A DNA stretch of 64,000 bases from Rhytidiadelphus loreus (Eukaryota; Streptophyta; Bryopsida; Hypnales; Hylocomiaceae): assembly GCA_947034895.1 (NCBI GenBank), contig OX344762.1, positions 20,688,760-20,752,759 of the forward strand. The letters are read 5' to 3'. Position numbers and translations under genes: made by a program. The notes under the pieces are model-generated. The model made no database searches. It was not told the origin of the DNA and worked only from the letters and a program-made list of their open reading frames with translations. Of this stretch, positions 11,602-21,984 are shown piece after piece. Numbering within the stretch: position 1 is the stretch's first letter; the number at the start of each line of letters is the position of its first letter.

Positions 11602-11995
11602 GGCTCACAATTCATGGCCAAGCTTGCATTCAAGATTTCCTGCAAACCTTGAATCATAGGATGCGAAGTGTCCCCTCTTCAAGTTCAACATTCTTTGATA
11701 TGAAGGGTTAAGTTGTGTCACAGTGGTTCACAATTCGTGGCCAAGCTTGCATTCAAGATTTTCTACAGTGAAACGAGCCTTGGGTCCTTGCCTCAAGTTC
11801 ATGTGAAGCAAGTGGTTCACAATTCGTGGCCAAGCTTGCATTCAAGATTTTCTACAGTGAAACGAGCCTTGGGTCCTTGCCTCAAGTTCATGGGAAGCAA
11901 GTTGGTTCACAATTCGTGGCCAAGCTTGCATTCAAGATTTCTACAGTGAAACGAACCTTGGATCCTTGCCTCAAGTTCATGGGAAGCAAAGGGTC
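11602..11995. repeat. Tandem repeat downstream of lectin gene, 90-bp unit
   Basis: Three close copies start with GGTTCACAATTCGTGGCC at 11,724, 11,814 and 11,904 (spacing 90 bp). A diverged fourth starts at 11,602 (GGCTCACAATTCATGGCC), 122 bp upstream of the first. Each continues with AAGCTTGCATTCAAGAT. It begins about 95 bp after the lectin stop codon, so it probably lies in or next to its 3' untranslated region. Open frames across it simply follow the repeat and are not taken as genes. Confidence 0.85.
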
Positions 11996-12059
11996 TTTGC
12001 CTCAAGTTCAAGAATGTTACCGAGGATCTAGAGGAACCCAGAAACCCTAATTTATCGAG

Positions 12060-14250
12060 ATCTCCAATGCTGCTGCCACATGTAGGATCCAATACATGAA
12101 ATCTGGCACAAATCCATCAAAAGAGGTGAGTGATTTTTCATGGACTTGAAATGGATCAACCCTATTCATGAGTTTGTATCAAATTTCATGTGTTGGATTG
12201 TGGCTGTGTGGCGCTGCTGCGTCTAGTCGTGGAAGTGATTCAAGCAATGTAGAGATTTGAAGAGCTCGATCATGGGTACACCGAGTTTGCGATTGTGAGC
12301 TTCGGCAGAAGTGTGATACGGAGTATTTCACAACTTCTTGACAAGGATTGCTGATTGAAAGTTTATGCAGTGTCCATCACTTGCTGTCATGGATTCGTCA
12401 GTCAGTGGCAGCTTGTCCGTAGAATATTTTACTCACAGCTTCGAGACTGTGTTCATAACATTCTACAGTATTGCTTTCGGAGCATTCTAGTTTGCACTGT
12501 TCAGGCTTGGTCATTCATGTTTATCACACATTAGAGGGTTTTTTGACATCTCACAACCTTTTCTGCTTTGTACAGAACATTCTTTGATTAAACACTTCAG
12601 TTTGCTCCCTGTGTAGCGGTGAGGGATACTTGAATTTGGAAGTCGAGGGAGTTACTTGGAATTTGAGATACGGTATTTGAATCGGAATCTGGAATTCTAT
12701 TTTCATTTGCATTCAAAACAAATAAATTGATTGGTCACAATGACGACTATATTTGTTCCATAATATTCTGTATGTTTATACTGTATAAATAATGAAAGAG
12801 AAGACTTTATGTATTCCAAGATTTAGAGCATCATGACTGTTTCTTAAGTGTGACGGTACCCAGCTTATGAATATTTGTTACAATTTTCTTATTAGACAGT
12901 CACCGGTTGCTACATCTCTTCCTTGTAATATGAAAGTTTTCAGAAAGATTTGTCAATTTCGCTCCTGCCCATTGACAACTGTATGTGCTTCGAGCTCATA
13001 TTGCTTCGACAAGCTTGCATGTTTTGTCTTTTCTTTTTGAAATAAACAGGTCAACCATTCCGTTCCTGAGAAAATATCCACAAAGTATGGGCTTTCTGCA
13101 CTCCTGCTTACTGCAAGTTTCATCGCAAGTTTCATACAGGATTTTGTTGATAGCGAATTAAAGCTCGGGGGCAAAAATCGAGCTGGAGGTGCCCAAAAGA
13201 CAGCGTATGGCCGGAAGCGGGCGTTCCTTTCAGTTGGCTTCCGTCAGTCTTATCTCTGCACAACTGAACAAAATTTCAGGTGAAAATCCTCTTCTGAGTT
13301 CAGACGACTGGCATAATGAGTGCAGAGAATCCATCTGAATTATGAATCACTCCTGCATCTTCTACGCACTCAATATAAACCCTGATTTGGCAATGATCTA
13401 AACACTCTGACTGCCAAAGCAGCTGCCTGCTAAATTTAAGTTGCTGAATGTGCTGCTGTTTCCATGATGCAAGGACAGGAGGATGAGTGATTAGTCATAT
13501 GTGACAGTAGAGAGAACTGCAATGACATGAGTCAGTCTGCCAATATCACCAACTGAATTGAGGCAACAGAACTAAGGTATCTTAATCTGTCATTCACCCT
13601 GAAAAAATCGGTACTGTACTTAAATTCCATATCTTGGCTCCCACAGAAGAAGGGAATAATGTAAGTTTAAGAATGATTTCTCATGAGGAGTGTCCTACAG
13701 TAGTAAACTTTGCTTTCAGAAGAAATTAATTCATTTCAGACGAGTGCAGAGGCAGAAATGTGTTATAGAAAAGAGCACAGAACTGCAACACAATTTTATC
13801 ATAAGTAATATGGCCACCCTCATCTGCATTCTTCTAGGACATGAAGAAAATGGAATAAGCTAATTAAGCATCTCTAAGAGGGAACCTCTTAACTGGGAAA
13901 AATGTAAATCAACAGAAATGGGTTCATGGGGAGATGAATTCAATGAGACCCTCAGATTTCAGATGTATCGTTTTGCTTGTATACCAGATGCTCATGAATT
14001 TTACACGATTAATTAAGCTTTGATGATCAAAGAAGCTAAATACCAAACATTATTTGTCGGTCAAAAGGTGCACCTTTCTTTAAAACCAGTCCCATGCTTT
14101 GCAGTATTAAACATCTCGATAATGTCAATACTACTCGTCTCCAGTAAAGGGGTAAAGGTTTCAAATTTGAAACTCAATTTTTTTTTGTATAAATAGCTCG
14201 TATGATGTTAAACAAAATGTCAAAACCAAGAGAATCTACTTTCTTCCATA
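12060..14250. other. Intergenic, no gene seen
   Basis: Mixed to AT-rich DNA. No open segment with convincing protein character or clear element ends was seen. An AAACCCTAA telo-box-like string occurs just before it, at about 12,043. Confidence 0.4.
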
Positions 14251-16589
14251 TTAATAGAAAAAGGCCAAAGAAGAGGCCTTCCATTCATCAAATATCAAAT
14301 ATCTAACTAGGGGGATCAATTTTTAAAATTTGACATGATTGAATATAACACTTCATATGAGGTCCATAAATTGTCCCTTTAAGGATCCCTATCTCATCAA
14401 TGATTGTCATCTATATTTTAAGGAATATATCACTCATTCGTAGATAAGGGTTTAGAAAGTTTATAGACGTCTTGCTTTAATGGAATAGTTAAAACAACTA
14501 TACACTCATGCCATTGCAATTAAATAGTTGTTCATGCCAACACATCCATTCTATACCATCTTTGAACATGAAGACTATAACATAAAATTTCATTCTACAG
14601 CGGCACTGTAAATAGAAAAATTCCTTCTATAGTGTCGCAAGATTTTTGGGCAAGCTTCAATACAACAATCTACACAATTTTCAATTATAAGAAACAATTG
14701 TAATGCATCAGAAGCAAAAATGCCCACTCCTTGAAGTTCCAAAATCAATATTTTGGAATCTATTAGTATGTCTAGTTAAACACCGAGAAGAAGAAATATC
14801 AACTCAATTATGTTTACCAAAACGTTTACCCTAGGACCAAATTCTTCCATCCTTACTCCTACACTAAGTTAGGAAGTCAGAGTTGCGTTCTTAGTGTCAT
14901 GGCAAGATCCAAGTTGTTCCACCTGATTTAGAGTCACGAAGCTTAAGAGAAATATTCAATCTTATTGAATTCCGAAGTCATGGGGTTCCGGTTTTTTTAG
15001 GAGAGTTTGACCTAGATCAATGAAAATGGTTGGAAGACAACAAAAAGACTAAGATTGCAATAGTTTTTGTAACAATTTTGCAGCATTGACCTCTTGAAAT
15101 TTGTTAACAATTTTGCAATAGTTTTGTACAATATTTGAAACTCCTTGGAATTGCAATAGTTTTTGCAATAATTTAGGCATAAATATACATTGGATCCGAG
15201 TGCAAGATTTTTGCAATGGTTTGCAATACACTATGTGCTCAAAGTAAAGTACAACCACTATAAGAAAACAATGTCTTCTACAATTGCCTAACAATGATTA
15301 GGTATCCTAAATGACTCATATATGATTCCGGTTGAGGTTATTAATACCATGACTAATCTATAAGATGTAGGAGTTAAGTAGGACTTCATAAGTCAACAAG
15401 AAACAAGATGGAGACTAATTACATGAATACCTTATTATTTACAAAATGTTGCATTAATTGATGTAGATATAAAAGAATGGCGTGGATTCATAAACAACTT
15501 CAGAACATAAATACAATGTAGAACCAAACATTTCCTTTTCCATGAATTGGATGGACTACTGAATCAAAGCAAGCTCTAAGAAAGAAGGTGGGTTTATCTA
15601 GTCACTATGACACCAAGCTATTTGATAGGTACAAATTCATGGAGAAAGAAAATTAATCCATCATTGAAACCCAAAGACATCCTTAACCCTTGAGTGCCCA
15701 ATGAAGAATCACAAAAGTGCCACCAAGTAAGACCATCTTCCAATCAAATTACTTTTGCAAGTGGTGAAATGACATCCACCAAACTTAACCATTGAAATTG
15801 GTGGAATCTTTCAACCCGGAGTTTTACGAAAAACTTTTGAAACATTTGATCATATTGATTAAAAACTTATAATGATCAAAAGGGAGTTGACATTGGAGGG
15901 GGCCCAAATTTTGGAAGGTCTTGCATTTTAGATGAGTGCAGTATTTGCTCAAACTAAAATTATGCTCTAAAATTTTGCCAAAGCTATACATAAAGGAAGC
16001 ATTTGATGGCCCCCCAATTGTGAGTTTTTTTTGTCAATTGTAGGACAAGTCAATTGGGGCATCAATTGACACGATTGTAGGAAAAGTGGCCCCAACTTTC
16101 TTATCAATTTGACTCTCAATAGTGTACACACCCAATTTTTAGAATCTCACGGTAAAGTGGAATTAATTTTTGTCTTCTTAAAGTGTTAAGTAGAGTTGTC
16201 ATTCACTCATCCTTGAAATGTAAACATATTAAGTACATTAAATTGTGATCCCACTCTCAAACCAACCCTTATAGATTCTTGCTTGAAATATACTCCCTCC
16301 ATTCATGAGAGCCTAAGATCGATTTTGAGTCCACCTTCTCTTTAGCATTTTGAAAATTCATAGTTTTTTCATCCGGTGTTCAATAAATGCAAAAGAAAAT
16401 AATCTAGAATAATTTTTCAACTTTCAATAACCATAAATTAGGCAATTCAATAATAGGAACAATGCCCAATTACATATTTAAACACATTTAGGCGTAGTCA
16501 CTCCTAGGTAGGCAAGATTTGGTTGCATACTTTTTTTCTAGCAATAAGGGTTTTTCCCCTTTCATTTGCTCCCAACAAGTGTCCATACC
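14251..16589. other. AT-rich intergenic DNA
   Basis: No gene seen. It contains a degenerate repeat of TTTTGCAATAGTTTTG-like units at about 15,055-15,235, and paired CCCCAATTG / CAATTGGGG motifs around 16,010-16,060. The minus-strand frame across the first of these only encodes repeated LLQK-type peptide. Confidence 0.45.
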
Positions 16590-17768
16590 TTAACCCCTAA
16601 ACATCAGAGACTATGTTTTCACCAAAACTGCTAAAAAAAAAAACCTTGCATTTACAAGCACCAAATTTTAGATGAAAAACATTTTTGGACAAATGTAACC
16701 ATATGATCTTGTAGAAAAATAGTTTGAAAAGATGTGGAAATTTTTTCAGAATTTTCCACCGTGTAGATTGCAAGATATTAACATTTGAAGTGACAAAATC
16801 CTTTTTCTGGCCCTAGAAAAATACGGGCAGCTGCATTTCACAAGGTCATATTTGTATGAAAAAATGTCCAAAATGGTGGTTACTCTTTGGATTCATTCCT
16901 CAAGTCAAGCTGTCTAGATGTTTGAATTTTTTTAGATCATATGGAATTGTACAACATATAGGAAAAAAACTGTAAGTAGAAAGAAGTAGAGAATGTCTAA
17001 AAATACTAAATTGTTAAGAATTTATTTATAGAATTGAAAAATTCCAATCCCAATGGTTGTAATGTTGTAATAAACAATATACACCTAACATTTTTATTTT
17101 TTTTCAAAAATATTTAAAATTGAGTTAAATAAAGGACTTCAAAGTTTATTTTAAAGTAGAGATTCCATAACTACCCAAAAACTAACCCAAATTAAAATTC
17201 CTCATAAATTTCATCTCATTAATCAAAATGGAATGATTCAAAGCTTACTACATATATATAAATCTAGAGAATCAATTTTTTGTTTTTAAATTCTTTTAAA
17301 AGTGATTTTCAAAGAAGTTTTTTTGTCCGGGCTGCTCGCTGAACACTGAAAATTACATATCATACAATAACTTTTGAACTATGTAGATGGTCAATTTTGT
17401 TAAAATGGCGGTATTCCACACGCCATTTTAATGGAATATCTTCTATAAAAGAGAATAAGTGTGCCGTGATAGGGTCATACATGTGCCAATTTTATGCCTA
17501 GCACATTCAAATCACTTCTAGTTCATGCATTTCCACTTCCCTCGGACAATCTTTCCATTCTTTTCATTTTTTCAGTGGTGTTCATTTTGTGCCATTTTAA
17601 CAAAATTGACCATGTAGTCAAAAGTTATAAAAATCGTTGGGCCTTAAAGCTACTCCTTGTCCCTATATTGTGTGAAATTTTAAAGGAAAAAAAACAAACT
17701 CCGTCTATAGTGAGCTGTCCAAAATCGCTATGTTGCCAAAAAACGTTGTTTGGACATTTAGGGGTTAA
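16590..17768. mobile_element. TTAA-flanked element with 8-bp CCCCTAAA inverted ends, copy 1 (1.18 kb)
   Basis: The left end reads TTAACCCCTAAAC and the right end TTTAGGGGTTAA, so the target tetranucleotide plus 8 bp are perfectly inverted. About 16,615-17,260 and 17,705-17,745 are homologous in the same order to copy 2 at 61,606-62,357. Here the two blocks are separated by about 440 bp that copy 2 lacks. TTAA target duplication is the hallmark of piggyBac-type transposons. No transposase reading frame is visible, so this would be a non-autonomous derivative. The frame at 17,494-17,850 has no recognisable domain. Confidence 0.75.
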
Positions 17769-18031
17769 ACTAGGCTATTTGTTTGTGTTGTTTATTACGG
17801 TGACATCTCCAAAATTGTGTGTCCCTCGGTCACATTCTTGGTACCGTTGAAAATCTCTCTTCAAGGAGGGATGCATGGGCTTTGTTTCATGTCGTTTGAA
17901 CATTTACAGTACTATGAAAGTCAACGAATTTCAATTTTTTATGAATTGAAAGATTAGAAAATTAATTTTAATTTTAATTTGACTGTGGCAACGGTTTAGG
18001 CTGGGCACACTAAAGTTAGTTTTTTATTATT

Positions 18032-18051
18032 AAAATATCTTTAAAATATCT
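18032..18051 (+). promoter_or_regulatory. Two evening-element motifs, 11 bp apart
   Basis: AAAATATCT occurs at 18,032-18,040 and again at 18,043-18,051. This 9-mer is the established binding site of CCA1/LHY-family MYB proteins. The sequence is AT-rich, so chance occurrence is likely for single copies; the one-helical-turn pair is less expected. No gene start is identified next to it. Confidence 0.35.
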
Positions 18052-18059
18052 GAAATACC

Positions 18060-18430
18060 GGTACATCAAAGAAGCCCAGTGGCGAAGGAGAGGTTGGCAG
18101 CTGCCCAGATGGCGGGCAGCCATGAAATTCACTATCGACAATTTCTGGCTCCCAGGTTTTGACTGCCCCGGATCTCGGATTGACTGCCCTGACTGCAATC
18201 TCCTCCAGTCGTGGGCTTGTGGCTGGGAAGTCCTCACCTTTTCCGTTAATCTTTCTGACTGACCCCAGCATTCATCCATGCGGGCAGTATCTGGATGAAT
18301 GAAAGTCCAGGAGACGGACGGATGTATGAAAAAGCACCTGGCTGATCTTATCCGTTCCCTGCTGCCTTGCAGCTCTCGTTGGACGCCAGAGGGGAGTTCC
18401 CCACTTCATGATTGATGGGCAAGTCAAGCA
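18060..18430. other. GC-rich island, unassigned
   Basis: A sharp rise in GC content over AT-rich flanks. The minus strand is open at 18,041-18,271 but the encoded peptide has no recognised motif. Its right part shares ATGAAAAAGCACCTGGCT and a following AGAGGGG-TTCCC block with 26,025-26,105 on the other side of the CCA1/LHY gene, so at least 18,270-18,420 is probably repeat-derived. Confidence 0.4.
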
Positions 18431-18868
18431 CTAAGGTTAATCACCTATTTCCGATCACTTAAGCAATTTAGCCTATCTGCAGCTTGTGGGAAGTTAAGGA
18501 AATTTTTTCCTGTGTAGAGGAATACATTTCAGTAGGATTTTCTAATTTTCTAAATTTTTTTCTTCAAAACAAAATTACCATGAATTTTTTTTGTCAAGAT
18601 TCTATTTGTCCCATTCTCAATATGTAGGCAAACCTATTTCCAACCATAGGATGGTTACAAAATTGATGTAAGGTTGTCAACGTACATGTTGTGATCATTG
18701 TATGCTCTCAATGTACACCTCCAAGACATTTGTGTTTCTCCCGTGGGCCCTATAGTACATGAGTTGTCACCTACAATTTTGATGATAAGAAATGAAGCAA
18801 TCTAAGCTTCGAGAATGGGAGGCTAATTGGAAAAGGGTGAGTCCCCTTTAACCTTAACTTAAAGGTCC

Positions 18869-19097
18869 GGGGTGAACTGACCCCCTCGCTTGTCCTCAAG
18901 GGATAACACCAAAATTTATTATTTGCCACACATGATGAAATTTGCAAATTTTGGATTCATATTTGTAATGAGAGGCCTAAAATTAGCTTGGAGTGGTGGA
19001 GAAGAAAAATTAATCAAGCTCAAAATAGGGGGTCTGTTTTTTTTACATACACCCTTGGAATGACTTTGGGGGATGAACAAGGGGGTCAATTCACCCC
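18869..19097. mobile_element. MITE-like element P, copy 1
   Basis: The ends form a 27-bp imperfect inverted repeat: GGGGTGAACTGACCCCCTCG at the left and, at the right, CAAGGGGGTCAATTCACCCC. The interior aligns along its length with the reverse complement of 26,320-26,520, sharing the block AATAGGGGG followed by a T-run and ACATRCACCC. About 230 bp, no coding capacity; a non-autonomous DNA element of unknown superfamily. Confidence 0.7.
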
Positions 19098-19099
19098 AA

Positions 19100-20228
19100 A
19101 CACTTAAAAGAACTCTTTGGTTACTATGCATAGTTATTTATAGATATTAGATTCACGGATTTTTTATTTAATCTTTAAAGAACTACAAATTGGGGCTCAT
19201 TTCACATGTGTATGATTCAACTCATTTTGGAAATGAAATGATACATTATAGGCATTCAAAGCAAAAATATAGAGCTTCCCATTGTGGATCCTAGGGGGGG
19301 GACTATTCTTGTCCTTTTGGATTCTAATGTGATTCTTTAATGGAAATGCAAAAGCATTCCGTACATTGAAACAATGAATGAACCTTTTCACTATGTCTAG
19401 AAGTTTGTGTGGGTTCAATGAATTCATCAAATAGTGACTTTCAATCCAACTCAAACTTTCATCTCCAATTCAAAAAATTTTAGTCCCAATTGTACACTCA
19501 ATGCAATAAAAAAAAATGCATGAAAATGTAACACAATATAATTGGATCCAAAACTAGAATTTTGAAGTGGGTTGCATTTCGTAAAGGAGTTATCTTGTGT
19601 TCACCCCATTTATTTTCAATAGGTGTCTATTGAAGTGTTGCCAATACGACTCAAACAATTTCCTTTACTTCTACTCTACAAATGGTGCTTCATGATTGTA
19701 AAGTAAGAAGCTTTTAGTGATTAGTTTTGTGTCTTTCCCAAGACGCTTCAAATATACATTGTTGAATACTTTGAAGTTTCTTCTAGTTTTGACTTTAAAA
19801 ATCCACAAAACATACAAAATCCTCCAATTTTTTTTTTTAAAGCTATTAATTTATAAGCCAAAAATAACATCTAATTGTGATTTTGACTCCATTTATAAAC
19901 ACCAACTTAAATGAATGGTAATAGATGTTTTTACTTTAGTGAAAAATATGTCTACAATATGTTTTAAGAAACTAATTCTATGCATTTTTCATGAATACAT
20001 AACACTTGAACCCTAAGATTCATACAATTTATGCTTTTGTTTTTAGAAGACAAATCTAATAAGAGTACATGAAGTCAAATCTTCAATATCACATCTAATT
20101 TATAGTTAAAAACACCACCCAAAGCTGAATTTTATTCAAACTACTAAGATTTTTTTCAAACCAAATGATTTTTTCCAAATTCTTGTCAAATATGGCTTAT
20201 ATTCCTGTGCAATTGCAACAAAGGTTAT

Positions 20229-20266
<38 letters not shown>

Positions 20267-21980
20267 CACACATACTAGGCTCTTTAACCCTTTAAGGACC
20301 AATAGTTCAAATTTGAACAATGGATGAATACAAACACATTCCAAATACACAAAAATGCATTTTTTCATCCATCAACTTTTTGAAGATTATTGTCTTAGTT
20401 CTTTAGCCTTTGTATGGTATAAATTCTAAAGATTTTACTTTGCAAACATTCTATGATTCAAGGATATTGATAGATTTAGCCTCCTTGCTAGCCTCAAAAA
20501 ATAACATTTCAATTCAGAAATGACCCTTTAAAAATGACTTGAATAAAAAAATAAAATATAAATCTTCAAAAATCATTGTGACTAGACTTTAACATTTTGA
20601 ACTTAGACGAAAGTTTGAAAATTACGTTTTGAACTTTCATTTGAAGTAGAGAATGATCTTGACAAGTTTCATTTGGTAGCTCAAATTGAAACACAAAAAT
20701 TGAATGTTTTGAAAATTACAATCCACTATTAGTACTTCCATAATTGTAGTGCAAGTTTGACGAAAAATAATTCAAAAAATAGATGACAAAATTAAAGGGA
20801 ATTACTTTTCTTGAAAAAAATTATTTTTTATAGTGAGAAAAAAAAAAGTTGCTATAAAAATTCTATTTTTAGCATCTACCAAACCTTATTTTTCAGAAAA
20901 ATATAAATATTTGGGAGAGGTGCCAACTCTAAGGTAAGAGGCTTGAACTGCAATCGAGCATTTTAAACCGCCCCTATGAAAGCATAAAAAATAGCACATT
21001 GCAGAAGTGAAATAGATTTCTTGGCATCGTATGTACGTGTACATGTGGTCAGAAAGTGGCCGTTTGAGCACAGAGTGAAGTTCATTTTTCAAATATGAAG
21101 AAGTGCAGTGACGGCATTGCAATAAATTTTGATGGACACAAAATTTCTTCAAAGCCTGTTGTGAATCATTTTCTCATTGACTTCGTCTATTCTAAGGCAT
21201 CCTGTGATTGTAAGGCATCCTGTGATTCATGAATGTTGCACTCTATTCAGGTCAAAAATTTCGATGAAAATTGCCATCGACTTCTTTCTCATTTCTCTTG
21301 GCATAAAAATTTCTAAGTGTTTCGACCTGAATAGCTTCCCATAGACCTCTGTTTCTCCTTACATTCACACTTTATGAGCCTCCTACCTTACCTTGCACTT
21401 ACAAAGAAGGTTACTTCAAATCCAATGTTTGCTTTGCAACATCAACCATCAAAACAATCGCCCGATCACTTCTATGTGCGTAGGGAGGAAACAAGCGAAG
21501 GATTAGGATTACCTTGTTGTTAAATAGTCTGAAGTGCACTAAAATTCAGAATTTTGATGTTGTCAGTTCTTTGATAGAGTCCCCCAAGCAGAGCTATCAC
21601 CAAAATTGAGAGTATGATGCACCGTTAGAATGCTCTCAACATCAACTTTGCAATGATGTATTATGAGCCCGCATTGGAATCAAACTGCAATTCTCAATAC
21701 TAGATTCGATAAACATATTGTTATGTAAATTGAAGTATTATAAAAAAGAATAAAGTACTGCTTCATCTCATCATATTCAACAAGTCCGCAACGCAACAAA
21801 GACGTGAACAAGCCTCGCACAACAAGAAGTCGAAACCAAAAACATCAGGATAGAGCTCATACAAATTGTCAAGTACGAGAGTGCCAAACCCGAGGAAATA
21901 TGATGGAATGACTTTTATAAGTCACACAAAGAAATAAGGTGTTTTAATTAATTGAAGATGGAAAAGAAGAACCTTCTCCA
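19100..21980. other. AT-rich intergenic DNA downstream of CCA1/LHY
   Basis: No gene seen. It holds a (TA)n microsatellite at about 20,230-20,262 and a TTAACCCTTTAAGGACC string at 20,284 that resembles one end of the TTAA elements but has no identified partner. A short relative of repeat X lies at about 21,465-21,520. The last few hundred bases should include the 3' untranslated region of the CCA1/LHY gene. Confidence 0.45.
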
Positions 21981-21984
21981 TCAA

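Noticed and set aside
11713..12050. Open frames repeating AKLAFKIF-like peptide
   Set aside because: They only translate the 90-bp tandem repeat and differ in frame from unit to unit.
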